Assembly (NCBI GenBank): GCA_002686945.1
Contig: NYYZ01000029.1
Span: 1 to 64,000, forward strand
Direction of reading: 5' to 3'
Length of the DNA: 64,000 nucleotides
Source of the DNA: Planctomycetota bacterium
GTDB taxonomy: Bacteria > Planctomycetota > UBA1135 > GCA-002686595
Positions 24,007-33,386 of this stretch are shown here, in pieces. The first letter of the stretch is position 1. The number at the start of each line of letters is the position of its first letter. The position numbers and the translations under genes are program-made. The notes under the pieces are model-generated. The model searched no databases. It saw nothing but the letters and a program-made list of their open reading frames with translations, and was not told the origin of the DNA.

Positions 24007-27000
24007 TCAGGTGGGAGTGGCGCGGGGCATTGGTTGCTGTTCCCTGGCCCAACGACGCCTGGCTCCCAACACCAGATCATCAAGGCAGGCCTGGACGCAG
24101 GGCACCAGCACCAGGACCAGGATAGTCGCCGCCGCCAGGCCGAAGAACACACTGATGGCCATGGGTTGCAAGAAGCGCGCCTGGCCGCTGCTGAAGAAGG
24201 TCAATGGGGTCAGGCCTGCCATCGTGGTCACACTGGTGAGCAGAATCGGCCTGAAGCGCAATGTACCCGCTTCGACCAGCGATGCGAGATGCTCAATGCC
24301 TTTAGCCCGACGCTGATTGACGAAATCAATCAGGATCAGAGAGTCATTGACCACCACACCGCAAAGGGCCAGAAGCCCGATCAATGACAGCAGAGTCATG
24401 TCCCGCCCCATCACCAGGTGCCCCACCACCACACCCACCAAGGCAAAGGGCACGATTGACATGATCACGAATGGTTGCAGGTAGGACCGAAAGAGAGTGC
24501 CCAGGATGGCGAAAATCAGAGCCAGTGCCACCAGAGACGCCTTGGCCAGGCCGGCGAGACTGTTCTGAGTGTCATCAAAATCCCCCAGCGCCTTGATGGT
24601 GGTGCCTCCATGGGTCTTTGACAAATCCGAGTAGCGCTCCAAGAGAGTGCTGATGATGTCCCTTGCATTGCCCACCGTCCGATCCACGTCCGCAGTCAGG
24701 GTGATTGACCGCTGACGATCCCGACGATGCAGGGAGGCTGGACCAGAGCCCTCTTCCCAAGTGGCCACATCCTTGAGGCGTACCCGCGCCCCTGTTGCCG
24801 TGGTGATCTTCAACTGCCCCAGGGCAGCGGGATCGTGACGCACGCTTTCGGGCAGTTTGAGTTGCAGGTCCAGATCATCACCCTTTCGACGAAGTCGCGC
24901 GCGACGCTGACCCTCCAAGGCAGTTCCGAGCTCTGCCACCAAGAGCCCCTCGCTGACCCCCATCAAGCGCCCGGCTTCGGTGGGCCTGATGCGCAACTCA
25001 CGCTTGCCCATTCGCACTGAGGTGCGCACCTCATGTACCCCGGCGAAGTTGTGCAAGTCGGCCAGCACTGCTTCTGCAGCAAGGGTTACTTGTTCTTCAT
25101 GTTGCCCACGCAGGACCAACTCAATAGCCCGGCCGTTGATCCCGGACTGCGGCTGGTCGATCTGCATGCTTTCCACCAAGGGCGCAACATCTCCCAAATT
25201 GGTGCGCAGCCACTGCACCACAGCACTTGCGTCCATCGTGCGTTGATCCCCCTCACGCAATTCCACCCAGATCTGGGCCAGGTTCTGACCCAGCTCATAG
25301 TCCACTGCGTTTTGGGCCGCGACCCCAATCAAGGTGTTGATGCTCTCCAGATCTGTATCCGGCATGGTCAGGCAAATGTCCTCCATCTGCCGAGCCACTG
25401 CTTCGCTGTCATCCAAGGAGGCATCGGGCACGAGGCGCACGGACACATAGAAAATCTTCGACTCAAAGTCATCGAAGAAAACAAAGGGCAGGCGGTGCTG
25501 GGCCAGGGCAGCCACCAATGCCAGAAGCCCGATTCCTGCACCCACCACGCTCCAGCGCCAGGCCAGGGAAAACTTGAGAAGACGCACATAAGCCAGGCGC
25601 AGGGGCTCGTACCAATGGCTCGGTGTCCGAACAGGTCCTGCAGCAGCCAACTGCTGGGCCGCCAACTTTTCGGCTCGCCGTGTACGCCCCTTGGACAGAT
25701 GTGCGGGCAGGACTGCCAGTGCCTCCACCAGCGAAATAGCCAGACACGCGGAGACGACCAACGGCAGAGGCCGCATGAACAACCCCGCCTGCCCGGAAAG
25801 CATCAAGACAGGAAGGAAAGCCGCCATTGAGGTCAAGATCGTTGCCACCACCGGCGCCCCCACCTGACCGACCCCTTCGATAGCCGCCTCGTCTGGCGGC
25901 AGCCCCTCTTCCATCAACCGAAAAGAATTCTCCCCCACAACAATCGCATCGTCCACCACCATGCCAAGCACAACGATCAAAGCGAACATGGTCACCATGT
26001 TCAAACTGATGCCCGCCCAATAGGCGATCGCGATGCCTCCGAGGAAGGCCACGGGAATACCCACCGCAGTCCAAAGAGCCACGCGCCTGTCCAAGAACGC
26101 AAGAAGGCAAGCCAGGACAAGCACGCCCCCCATCAAGCCCGACTCGGTCATCACCGCCAGACGATCGCGCACATAGATCGAAAGGTCTGAGTTCGTGCCC
26201 AATTGCACACCAGGTGCCAGATTTCTCCGCTCCGCCTCGATCCACTCATGAATCACAGCGGAGAGATCGATCAGGTCAGCCTTTGCATTCTTGTTGACCT
26301 GCATATGCAAGCAGGGCTCGCCATTGAAACGTGCCCGACTGAGCTCGCGCTCGAAGGCATCGCTGAGGCTGGCCACATCTCCGAGCCGCAACATGGCGCC
26401 CCGGGAATCCGGTCCCAGGGGCAGATCAAGCAAGTCTTCCGGCTCCGTCACATCTGCGCGCACCCTGAGGAGCCAATCCCCCTGCTCGGTTTCCAAGGCT
26501 CCCACCGGCGCCTCACGGGTGCGAGACGCGACCAGGGCACCGAACTGGGCAAGAGTCAGGCCCGTACGCTCCAAGGCGGCAGGGTCAACCTCCACCCACA
26601 ACTGCGCGTCCCGGCTGCCGGTCACCACTACCTGGGCAACGCCCTCGATGGCTGCCAGCTCCTGCTGAATGCGCTCGGTTTCACTGCTCAAGACAGCCGG
26701 TGAAGCGGACCCGTGCACAAACACCGCCAATACTGGAAAGACGTTTTTTTCCTCGAATACACGTGGTGGTTCAGCGTCTGCGGGCAGGAACAAGTCCCCG
26801 CGTCCGAGAGCATCCCTCACCTGTGCCAGAACCTCAGGCACCTCCGCGCCGGAAGTCAACACGAGATGCACTCGGCTGACCCCTTCGCCTGAGGTAGACA
26901 GAATGTCATCGACACCGTCGATCTCTCCCAACACCTCCTCGATGGGTTCGGTGACCAGCACCTCCACATCCCCGGGTGCAGCTCCACGCCACACAGTGAA

Positions 27001-27147
27001 GACCTCGATCTTGCCCAATGAGAAGTCCGGAAAGACCTCACGAGGCATGGCTATGTAAGAGACCACACCACTGATGATGATCATGCCCATCAACAGATTG
27101 GCGGCCACCGGGTTTCTTACGGACCAGCGAACGATTGAGCGAACCAT
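24007..27147 (-). CDS. RND efflux permease, HAE/AcrB type
   Basis: 1046 residues, normal length for the family. It begins with the amphipathic start and first helix (VRSIVRWSVRNPVAANLLMG). Two porter-domain repeats and twelve membrane helices follow. The proton-relay aspartates of helix 4 are in GMVVDDAIVVGENSF. The lysine of AcrB helix 10 appears to be replaced by Asn (GVVVNDSLILIDF), as in several non-AcrB branches, so coupling may differ from drug pumps. Probably assembles with the adaptor encoded 2 nt upstream; no outer membrane channel gene is in the window. Confidence 0.95.
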   Translation of the reverse strand: MVRSIVRWSVRNPVAANLLMGMIIISGVVSYIAMPREVFPDFSLGKIEVFTVWRGAAPGDVEVLVTEPIEEVLGEIDGVDDILSTSGEGVSRVHLVLTSGAEVPEVLAQVRDALGRGDLFLPADAEPPRVFEEKNVFPVLAVFVHGSASPAVLSSETERIQQELAAIEGVAQVVVTGSRDAQLWVEVDPAALERTGLTLAQFGALVASRTREAPVGALETEQGDWLLRVRADVTEPEDLLDLPLGPDSRGAMLRLGDVASLSDAFERELSRARFNGEPCLHMQVNKNAKADLIDLSAVIHEWIEAERRNLAPGVQLGTNSDLSIYVRDRLAVMTESGLMGGVLVLACLLAFLDRRVALWTAVGIPVAFLGGIAIAYWAGISLNMVTMFALIVVLGMVVDDAIVVGENSFRLMEEGLPPDEAAIEGVGQVGAPVVATILTSMAAFLPVLMLSGQAGLFMRPLPLVVSACLAISLVEALAVLPAHLSKGRTRRAEKLAAQQLAAAGPVRTPSHWYEPLRLAYVRLLKFSLAWRWSVVGAGIGLLALVAALAQHRLPFVFFDDFESKIFYVSVRLVPDASLDDSEAVARQMEDICLTMPDTDLESINTLIGVAAQNAVDYELGQNLAQIWVELREGDQRTMDASAVVQWLRTNLGDVAPLVESMQIDQPQSGINGRAIELVLRGQHEEQVTLAAEAVLADLHNFAGVHEVRTSVRMGKRELRIRPTEAGRLMGVSEGLLVAELGTALEGQRRARLRRKGDDLDLQLKLPESVRHDPAALGQLKITTATGARVRLKDVATWEEGSGPASLHRRDRQRSITLTADVDRTVGNARDIISTLLERYSDLSKTHGGTTIKALGDFDDTQNSLAGLAKASLVALALIFAILGTLFRSYLQPFVIMSIVPFALVGVVVGHLVMGRDMTLLSLIGLLALCGVVVNDSLILIDFVNQRRAKGIEHLASLVEAGTLRFRPILLTSVTTMAGLTPLTFFSSGQARFLQPMAISVFFGLAAATILVLVLVPCVQACLDDLVLGARRRWAREQQPMPRATPT

Positions 27148-27149
27148 GA

Positions 27150-28445
27150 TCAGTGCGCGCCCTGGCTGATCGAGGCCTGCGTCCCCAATTCTTCACCTGC
27201 CAACACCAAACTGCCAGGGGATAGAGCCGACAACGGGCTTACGATCAGCCGCTCCCCCAACTCCAAGCCGCCCAGTACTTCCAAGCCCCCTGAGCTTGAA
27301 CGGCCCAAGACCAAACTGCGCGCACCAGCCACGAGGGTACCGTTCTCGGCTTGTTCGATCACCAGAGCGAAGGGCGTGCCCTGTTGCCAGATCAGCTCGG
27401 AACGACGCAGGATCAAGGCGTCTCTAAACGGCGGCAACTCCAGGCTCACGCTGGCGAAGCCGGATACCAGCCCTCCCGGCGAAATCCCATCCAGTTCAAT
27501 CAACAGTCCCACATTGCGGCTGCCAGCATCCGCTCGCGGGGAGCGTCCCACCACGCGACCGGGGTAATCTCCCAAACCGAGTACTCCCGCTTGAACTTGA
27601 GCCTTGGCACCGATCGCAATCTCTGCCGCCTCTGCTTCCGAAACAAAGGCCAACATGCGCAGGGATCCATCGTCCACAACTTCAATCAGGGGCTGGCCTG
27701 GAGCAATCCAAGAGCCCAGAGCCGGAACGTCCGCCCCCAAGACCCCCGCGAAAGGCGCGCGCAGCGTGTGCCTCTCCAAAGCCACCTCCGCGCTGGCAAC
27801 CCCTGCCTCTGCCTGGGTCAAGCCTGCCCGCGCAGTCGCTATCCCCAACTCACGACTACGAATTGCCAAGTGGGCCTCACTCCAGGCAGTGCGCGCCGCC
27901 ACCGTGCGCGAGCGCGCCATGTCGTGGGCCGTGGGCACATCCTGGCCCTGCTCCGCCAGCACGTCCCAACGCAGCTCCTCCGCCAGGGCCAGATCCCGGG
28001 CTTCACGAGCCAAGGCCTCCAGAATAACCGCTCCCCCATGCGCCTCCTCAGCCAGAGCCACCTGGGCGCCAGCTTCCAGGAGTACTGCCCTCAAACGCTC
28101 CAATTCCGCCTCAGCTCCTTTGGAATCCAAGACCAGAAGCTCCTGACCGGCCTCCACGCGAGCCCCAAGCCTCCAACCATCCCAGGCCCAGGCAAGTTCG
28201 CCCCCCACAGACAGGCCCAGAGTCGCCGCTCGCTTGGGCTGCAGATTGCCATGAGCCAGAATCTGCCGGGCCATGCTCTGTCGGGCCACCGGACGCCAGC
28301 GTACAACCACCGCAGGAGTCACATGGGGCGGCGCCGGAGGCGGAGGGGGCGTCGTGGCGGCAATCCACTTGGCCGCTGCCAGACCACCAACTGTCAGCAG
28401 CAAGCCCACTAGAATCTGGGCGGGCAATCGAGGGGAAGAAGTCAA
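27150..28445 (-). CDS. RND efflux periplasmic adaptor (membrane fusion protein)
   Basis: 431 residues from a TTG at 28445; the start is uncertain and an in-frame GTG lies ~11 codons later. An N-terminal membrane anchor (ILVGLLLTVGGLAAAKWIA) is followed by a Pro-rich linker and an HlyD-like lipoyl half-motif (RVEAGQELLVLDSKGAEAEL). A long alpha-helical hairpin full of Ala, Glu and Leu comes next, then the second lipoyl half (LRAPFAGVLGADVPALGSW) and beta-barrel and membrane-proximal domains. Immediately upstream of its RND pump with a 2-nt gap. Confidence 0.92.
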   Translation of the reverse strand: MTSSPRLPAQILVGLLLTVGGLAAAKWIAATTPPPPPAPPHVTPAVVVRWRPVARQSMARQILAHGNLQPKRAATLGLSVGGELAWAWDGWRLGARVEAGQELLVLDSKGAEAELERLRAVLLEAGAQVALAEEAHGGAVILEALAREARDLALAEELRWDVLAEQGQDVPTAHDMARSRTVAARTAWSEAHLAIRSRELGIATARAGLTQAEAGVASAEVALERHTLRAPFAGVLGADVPALGSWIAPGQPLIEVVDDGSLRMLAFVSEAEAAEIAIGAKAQVQAGVLGLGDYPGRVVGRSPRADAGSRNVGLLIELDGISPGGLVSGFASVSLELPPFRDALILRRSELIWQQGTPFALVIEQAENGTLVAGARSLVLGRSSSGGLEVLGGLELGERLIVSPLSALSPGSLVLAGEELGTQASISQGAH

Positions 28446-28728
28446 GGCTGGAACGGTATGGCTGGGTATCGGGCCCTTGGCCTGCCTTGGAAGAACAACC
28501 TGGCAACAGAATCACCAGCAAGGGGTGGACGGGAGGCCCCTGGCGCGTTTCAATCTCTGCCCCAAGGGCCCACATCCCCCGGGCCAACTGCAGGCTGGGA
28601 AGGGTCCCGTGGAGGATTCTAGTCCAACACCCGACCCCCTGGCACTCCCGACGAGCCACTCCTGTCGGCCCCTCCCAAGACCACACCCAAGCCAGGCACC
28701 TCAGCTGCCCCCAACCCCCTCCCATCCC

Positions 28729-30015
28729 GTGGACGTCCAAGTCGAAAAGCCCTCCCCCAGCCTCGCCCGCATCACCGTCACCGTTCCCGCCGAAGAATTC
28801 CGAGGAGAATACGAGCGCGGCCTGCAGCATGAACGGAGCCGAGTCAACATGAAGGGCTTTCGCCCTGGCAAGGCTCCCATGCAAATGGTCGAGAAAAAGG
28901 TCGGCAGCGAACTCAAGGATGGCTTGCAACGCCACTATATCGAACAAGCGTTTCGTCAGGCCCAGGAAGAACACAGCATCAAACCATTCAACAACCCGCG
29001 CATTCCCAAGGATGACGCCCAGCTGGCGGAAGACGGCTCCTTCGAGGTTTCCTTTGAGATCTCCCTGCGGCCCGAAGTGGTGCTGGGCGACTACAAGAAC
29101 CTGCCGATCGAGAGCGAGCTCGAGCCCACCACCGAAGACACCGTGGACCGGGCCATCGACGACTTGCGTCAACAGCACGCACGCCCCGAGCCCGCTGGGG
29201 AAGACGGCCTCAAGGAAGACGGAATGGCCCTGGCCGATGTGAACTTCCTTTTCGGCGAAGAGGTGGTTTTTGAGCGCACGGGCCTGCGCCTGGGTGTCCC
29301 CCAAGCCCCCCCCGGCATCGATCAGGCGAGCTGGCAAGAGGCCCTGATCGGCAAGCAGGAAGGTGAGCAGTTCACAATCGACATCACCCTGCCAGACGCC
29401 CTTGACAAGGAAGAGGCCCGGGGCAAACCCGGCACCTGCGCTGTGTCCATCTCAAAGGTCTTTGACATGCTGCCCCCCTCGGACGATGAACTCTGCAAGG
29501 GCAGCGAAGTGGAGGACATGCAGGCATTCCGTGCCAAGCTGCGAGAGCACCTGGAGAACAACGCCCAGACCCAGGAGCAGACCCGTCAGGAGACCGCCCT
29601 GCTGGATAGAGTCCTGACCGACGCCCGTTGCGAAATCCCAGGGGGGGTGCTCGATGAGCAAGCCGAAGTGCGCCTGGAACAATTCGCCCAGGAGCTCGAG
29701 CAGCGCAAGGTCCCTGAAGAAGAACGCGGAGCTGCTCTGGAGGAACAGCGCCCCCTGGCCCGCCAGGAAGCCGAACGGGGCCTACGCGCCCTCTTGGTGG
29801 TGGAGGCCCTTGCAGAGGTGGAAAGCCTCGAAGTATCGAGCGAAGCTATGAATGCGGAATTGGCTCAGATCGCCGAGCGCAACGGCACGGACATCGAAGA
29901 GGTACGCAAGTACTACTCTGAGCAGAATATGTTCCAACAAATGGCTGTAGAGCTGCTTGAGCGCATGGTCCGGACATTCCTGCGGGAGCAGGCCGAGGTC
30001 AAGGATCCCGGCTGA
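28729..30015 (+). CDS. tig: Trigger factor (ribosome-bound chaperone and peptidyl-prolyl isomerase)
   Basis: 428 residues from the GTG at 28729, the usual ~430. The ribosome-docking motif GFRPGKAP is at residues 43-50, followed by IKPFNNPRI. A PPIase (FKBP-like) domain spans roughly residues 150-245, and a long helical C-terminal arm ends in LLERMVRTFLREQA. The frame extends upstream but without the domain. It heads the tig-clpP-clpX set, a very common bacterial order linking nascent-chain folding with proteolysis. Confidence 0.95.
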   Translation: MDVQVEKPSPSLARITVTVPAEEFRGEYERGLQHERSRVNMKGFRPGKAPMQMVEKKVGSELKDGLQRHYIEQAFRQAQEEHSIKPFNNPRIPKDDAQLAEDGSFEVSFEISLRPEVVLGDYKNLPIESELEPTTEDTVDRAIDDLRQQHARPEPAGEDGLKEDGMALADVNFLFGEEVVFERTGLRLGVPQAPPGIDQASWQEALIGKQEGEQFTIDITLPDALDKEEARGKPGTCAVSISKVFDMLPPSDDELCKGSEVEDMQAFRAKLREHLENNAQTQEQTRQETALLDRVLTDARCEIPGGVLDEQAEVRLEQFAQELEQRKVPEEERGAALEEQRPLARQEAERGLRALLVVEALAEVESLEVSSEAMNAELAQIAERNGTDIEEVRKYYSEQNMFQQMAVELLERMVRTFLREQAEVKDPG

Positions 30016-30127
30016 GCGGCCGATAAGACCCAGAAGTGGCCGTCGCGCCGGATCCTCGAGCCCGACTTTTCTGGACTCCCCTTGATTCCGGCTTGCATCC
30101 ACCCCCCAAGCACCCTAAACAGCGATC

Positions 30128-30748
30128 ATGCAGAACTACTATCCCGTCCCGTTTGTGATCGAGAAAACCGGCCGCGGTGAGCGCCAGTACGATATCTACT
30201 CGCGCCTGCTCGAAGATCGCATCATCTTCATCGGCACGACCATCGACGATGACGTGGCCAATGCTGTGATCGCGCAGCTCCTGTTCCTGGACAAGAGCGG
30301 CCGGAACCAGGATGTAAAAATGTACATCAACTCCCCCGGCGGCTCGGTCACCGCAGGCCTGGCGATCTACGACACCATGAAGTTGATCGAACCCGAGATC
30401 CAAACATTCTGCGTGGGACAAGCGGCTTCCATGGGCGCCAGCCTCCTGGCGGGTGGCACCAAGGGCAAGCGCTTCGCACTGCCCAGCGCACGCATCATGA
30501 TTCACGAGATCGGCTTCGGCTTGCACGGCAAGTATGCGGAGAACCGCGATGAATTCGAAGAGTCCACGCGCCTCTTCGAAGTACTCAAGCAGCACCTGGC
30601 CTCAGATAGCGGTCAGACCTTTGAGAAGATCTCCACTGCCATCGAATACCGCAACGTGTGGATGTCTCCCAGCGAAGCTCTGGACTTCGGCCTGGTGGAC
30701 CACATCGTGGGTGACGAGCAGAGCTCGGCCGAAGACTCCAAGAGCTAA
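30128..30748 (+). CDS. clpP: ATP-dependent Clp protease proteolytic subunit, with Asn in place of the catalytic Asp
   Basis: 206 residues. The nucleophile Ser (residue 101) is in GQAASMGA and the His (residue 126) in RIMIHEIGFG. In E. coli the third residue, Asp171, lies in E-R-D-R-F-L-S; here the aligned stretch is EYRNVWMSPSEALDFGLVD, so residue 176 is Asn (AAC at 30653-30655). The usual I-H-Q-P after the His is also changed to I-H-E-I. A Ser-His-Asn triad is known from ClpP1 of Listeria, which works poorly alone and is activated with a second ClpP. A second clpP elsewhere in the genome is therefore likely. Paired with clpX downstream. Confidence 0.93.
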   Translation: MQNYYPVPFVIEKTGRGERQYDIYSRLLEDRIIFIGTTIDDDVANAVIAQLLFLDKSGRNQDVKMYINSPGGSVTAGLAIYDTMKLIEPEIQTFCVGQAASMGASLLAGGTKGKRFALPSARIMIHEIGFGLHGKYAENRDEFEESTRLFEVLKQHLASDSGQTFEKISTAIEYRNVWMSPSEALDFGLVDHIVGDEQSSAEDSKS

Positions 30749-30782
30749 GAACGCACGACTCTCACAATGGGGCGCAAAGTCA

Positions 30783-30815
30783 TGCCATGATGCCCCTGGA
30801 ACCCATTTCATGGCA
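30783..30815. repeat. 8-bp perfect inverted repeat in the clpP-clpX gap
   Basis: TGCCATGA (30783-30790) and TCATGGCA (30808-30815) are perfect inverted copies separated by 17 nt. They lie in the 163-nt gap between clpP and clpX. No T-run follows on either strand, so it is a poor terminator; a protein-binding operator for a separate clpX promoter or an RNA hairpin affecting the clpP/clpX ratio are alternatives. Confidence 0.45.
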
Positions 30816-30911
30816 CTTTCGCAAGGTGGAATTGAGAATACTAGTGCATTCCGGGAGAAGCGAGGGAAGCCCCCACAGATGGGCGTGGCCAGCGAGTAGG
30901 ATCAGGTGGTC

Positions 30912-32354
30912 ATGAGCTCATCTACCAGTCGCGGAAGGCATGTGGAACGCTGCACTTTTTGTGAAAAGCGCAGGCACCATGTGACTTCACTCATTGCCGG
31001 TCCCCCCGGCGTATATATCTGCAACGAATGCATCGAAATTTGCAACTCGATCCTTCAGGAGGAACAGCGCCGCAATCCAGAGGCCGCTGGTACTCAATCC
31101 AGCGCAGGCACCGATTCAACCACCTCAACACCCAAACGTCTGCCCACCCCGGTTGAGATCGCGCGGCGCCTGGACGAATATGTGATCGGCCAGCGAGGCG
31201 CCAAGAAGGTGCTCGCCGTTGCGGTCTACAACCACTACAACCGTCTGCGTAGCGCCCCTGCAGAAGAAGGGCAGTACTCGGATGTGGAGATCGAAAAGTC
31301 CAATGTGCTGCTGGTTGGTCCCACAGGATCCGGAAAGACCCTTTTGGCCCGTACCATGGCACGCATGCTCGATGTGCCCTTCGCCATGGCCGATGCCACC
31401 ACCCTGACCGAGGCGGGATATGTGGGTGAAGATGTGGAGAACATCCTGCTCAAGCTGCTGCAAGCCGCAGACTTTGATGTGGAACGAGCCCAGCAGGGCA
31501 TCGTATATGTGGACGAAATTGACAAGATCGGGCGCACCACGGGCAATGTTTCGATTACCCGGGATGTATCCGGGGAGGGGGTCCAGCAAGCACTCTTGAA
31601 AATCCTTGAGGGATCCATGGCCAATGTGCCGCCCCAGGGTGGACGCAAGCACCCTGAGCAATCCTACATCCAGATCGACACCAGCAATATTCTCTTCATC
31701 TGCGGCGGTACCTTTAGCGGCATCGAGGAGTTCATCGGCAAGCGCATCGGTCAAGAAGCTATCGGCTTTGGCCGGGACCATGAACTTGTACGGAGCAAGA
31801 AGCTGGCACGCTCGTCCGTGGATCTCGATTCCCTGCCCCCCATGGGCGACCCTGAGGCCTGGGATGCTTACTCCAAATTCCTGATCCCCAAAGACCTGAT
31901 GGGCTTTGGTTTGATTCCCGAGTTCATTGGCCGTTTGCCTGTGATCGCCGCCCTCGACACCCTGAACCGCGCAGACCTGGTGCGTATCCTGCGCGAGCCC
32001 AAGAATGCCCTGACCCGCCAGTTCAGCAAATTGTTCGAGCTCAGCGGCAAGCAACTGGAATTCACCGACGAAGCGTTGCTTGCCGTCGCGGACCAGGCCA
32101 TCGATCGAGACACGGGTGTGCGTGCTTTGCGAGCCATCGTAGAAGATGTGCTGCTGGACCTCTTGTACGAATTGCCCAACCGACAGGACGAGGAGCTCTT
32201 TGTGGTGGAGGCGGATCATGTGCTTGGGAAAGCCTCCCTGGCGCGCGGCCTCTCCAATGCAGACCTGCAGGCGGAGGTCGAGCAGACTCCCCAGATGCCT
32301 GCCCTGCCTGAAGAATCCGACCTGCCGGACGAAGACGAGCGCGAGATCGCATGA
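30912..32354 (+). CDS. clpX: ATP-dependent Clp protease ATP-binding subunit ClpX
   Basis: 480 residues from the ATG at 30912, with AGGTGG close upstream; a GTG at 30906 is the alternative. The N-terminal zinc-binding domain has Cys14, Cys17, Cys37 and Cys40 (ERCTFCEKR and [10 protein letters not shown]). The AAA+ module has Walker [14 protein letters not shown], Walker [13 protein letters not shown], and an IGF loop in [11 protein letters not shown] that docks onto ClpP. Unfolds tagged substrates and feeds them to ClpP. The C-terminal ~50 residues form an acidic tail ([15 protein letters not shown]) longer than usual. Confidence 0.97.
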   Translation: MSSSTSRGRHVERCTFCEKRRHHVTSLIAGPPGVYICNECIEICNSILQEEQRRNPEAAGTQSSAGTDSTTSTPKRLPTPVEIARRLDEYVIGQRGAKKVLAVAVYNHYNRLRSAPAEEGQYSDVEIEKSNVLLVGPTGSGKTLLARTMARMLDVPFAMADATTLTEAGYVGEDVENILLKLLQAADFDVERAQQGIVYVDEIDKIGRTTGNVSITRDVSGEGVQQALLKILEGSMANVPPQGGRKHPEQSYIQIDTSNILFICGGTFSGIEEFIGKRIGQEAIGFGRDHELVRSKKLARSSVDLDSLPPMGDPEAWDAYSKFLIPKDLMGFGLIPEFIGRLPVIAALDTLNRADLVRILREPKNALTRQFSKLFELSGKQLEFTDEALLAVADQAIDRDTGVRALRAIVEDVLLDLLYELPNRQDEELFVVEADHVLGKASLARGLSNADLQAEVEQTPQMPALPEESDLPDEDEREIA

Positions 32355-32433
32355 TTCAGGCGATAGCCCTGCTCTGACCTGACCCCCCCGGTTCTCTCCC
32401 TCGGGGTACCACCCCACTAGCTATGCTGTGCCC

Positions 32434-33381
32434 ATGTTCAAGGGGCAGCTGACCATTCATTATCACCGGGACTTCGACGGCATGGTTTCCGGAGCCGTGC
32501 TGGCGTCGATTCTGAGCGAGCGTGACGAGGAAGACATCGTCCTGAAAAGCGTCAACTACGACCAGCGCAAGAATTGGGAATCATTCAGCAAGGACGAGCG
32601 CTTCGCCATTGTGGATTTCCACTTCCACCCGCAGGCGGCCTATTGGTTCGACCACCACCCCACCACCTTCTTGACCCCGGAACTGCGCGAACAGTACAAG
32701 CCCGATGAACGCTGGATGTGGGATCCCGAATCCCCCTCGTGCCCGCCGATGATCCTGACCCACGCCAGGAAGTACTGGGACTACGAACCTTCGGAACGCT
32801 TCATCGAGATGGCCCAATGGAGCGACATCATCGACGCCGCCAAGTACGAGTCGGTGGACCAGGCAATCTACGGGGACACACCCGCCCTGCGAATTGCTCG
32901 AGCCCTCTCCGCCAGCCCTAGTCAAAAATGGCCTGATGAAATCGCCAGCGCCATGATGGATGAAACATTGGAGGAGGTCGCCGAACGCGCGGATGTGGAG
33001 CAAGCCCACCAACGCGCCTCTTCCAACCGTGACAAGGCTCTTCTGCACTTTCCCCCCACCGTGATCTGGAACAAGGGCGGTGTCTTGCTCTACGACGCCT
33101 CCTCCAACCGCATCCGGCGCGAACGTTTCGCCGCCTACTATCACCATCCAGACATCAGCTACGCCGTGGGCGTGATACCCACCAGGGCAGGATTTCATGT
33201 TACATGCGGTGAAAACCCATGGAACCAACCCACTAACCGCGCCAATGTCGGCGAGTTGATGGAGCGGTACGGAGGTGGTGGGCACATCGCCGTGGGCGGG
33301 GCCAATCCCCCGAACCTCGACGATACCCGCAGAGTGGCCGAAGAGGTCGCCAACATCCTGGTCAAGCACCTTCAAGACTGA
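32434..33381 (+). CDS. DHH/DHHA1 superfamily phosphoesterase
   Basis: 315 residues from the ATG at 32434 (a GTG 6 nt upstream is possible). Metal motifs are HYHRDFDGMVSGA (motif I), AIVDFHFHP (motif II) and YWFDHHPTT (the DHH). The C-terminal DHHA1 substrate-binding motif is RYGGGGHIAVGG. This is the arrangement of nanoRNases and cyclic-dinucleotide phosphodiesterases, so it may degrade short oligonucleotides or pApA; the long insertion between the two domains is less usual. It lies 5 nt upstream of rlmN and is probably co-transcribed. Confidence 0.85.
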   Translation: MFKGQLTIHYHRDFDGMVSGAVLASILSERDEEDIVLKSVNYDQRKNWESFSKDERFAIVDFHFHPQAAYWFDHHPTTFLTPELREQYKPDERWMWDPESPSCPPMILTHARKYWDYEPSERFIEMAQWSDIIDAAKYESVDQAIYGDTPALRIARALSASPSQKWPDEIASAMMDETLEEVAERADVEQAHQRASSNRDKALLHFPPTVIWNKGGVLLYDASSNRIRRERFAAYYHHPDISYAVGVIPTRAGFHVTCGENPWNQPTNRANVGELMERYGGGGHIAVGGANPPNLDDTRRVAEEVANILVKHLQD

Positions 33382-33386
33382 GCCCC

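Noticed and set aside
30783-30815. Inverted repeat after clpP as an intrinsic terminator
   Set aside because: No T-run on either strand and a 17-nt loop; kept only as an inverted repeat.
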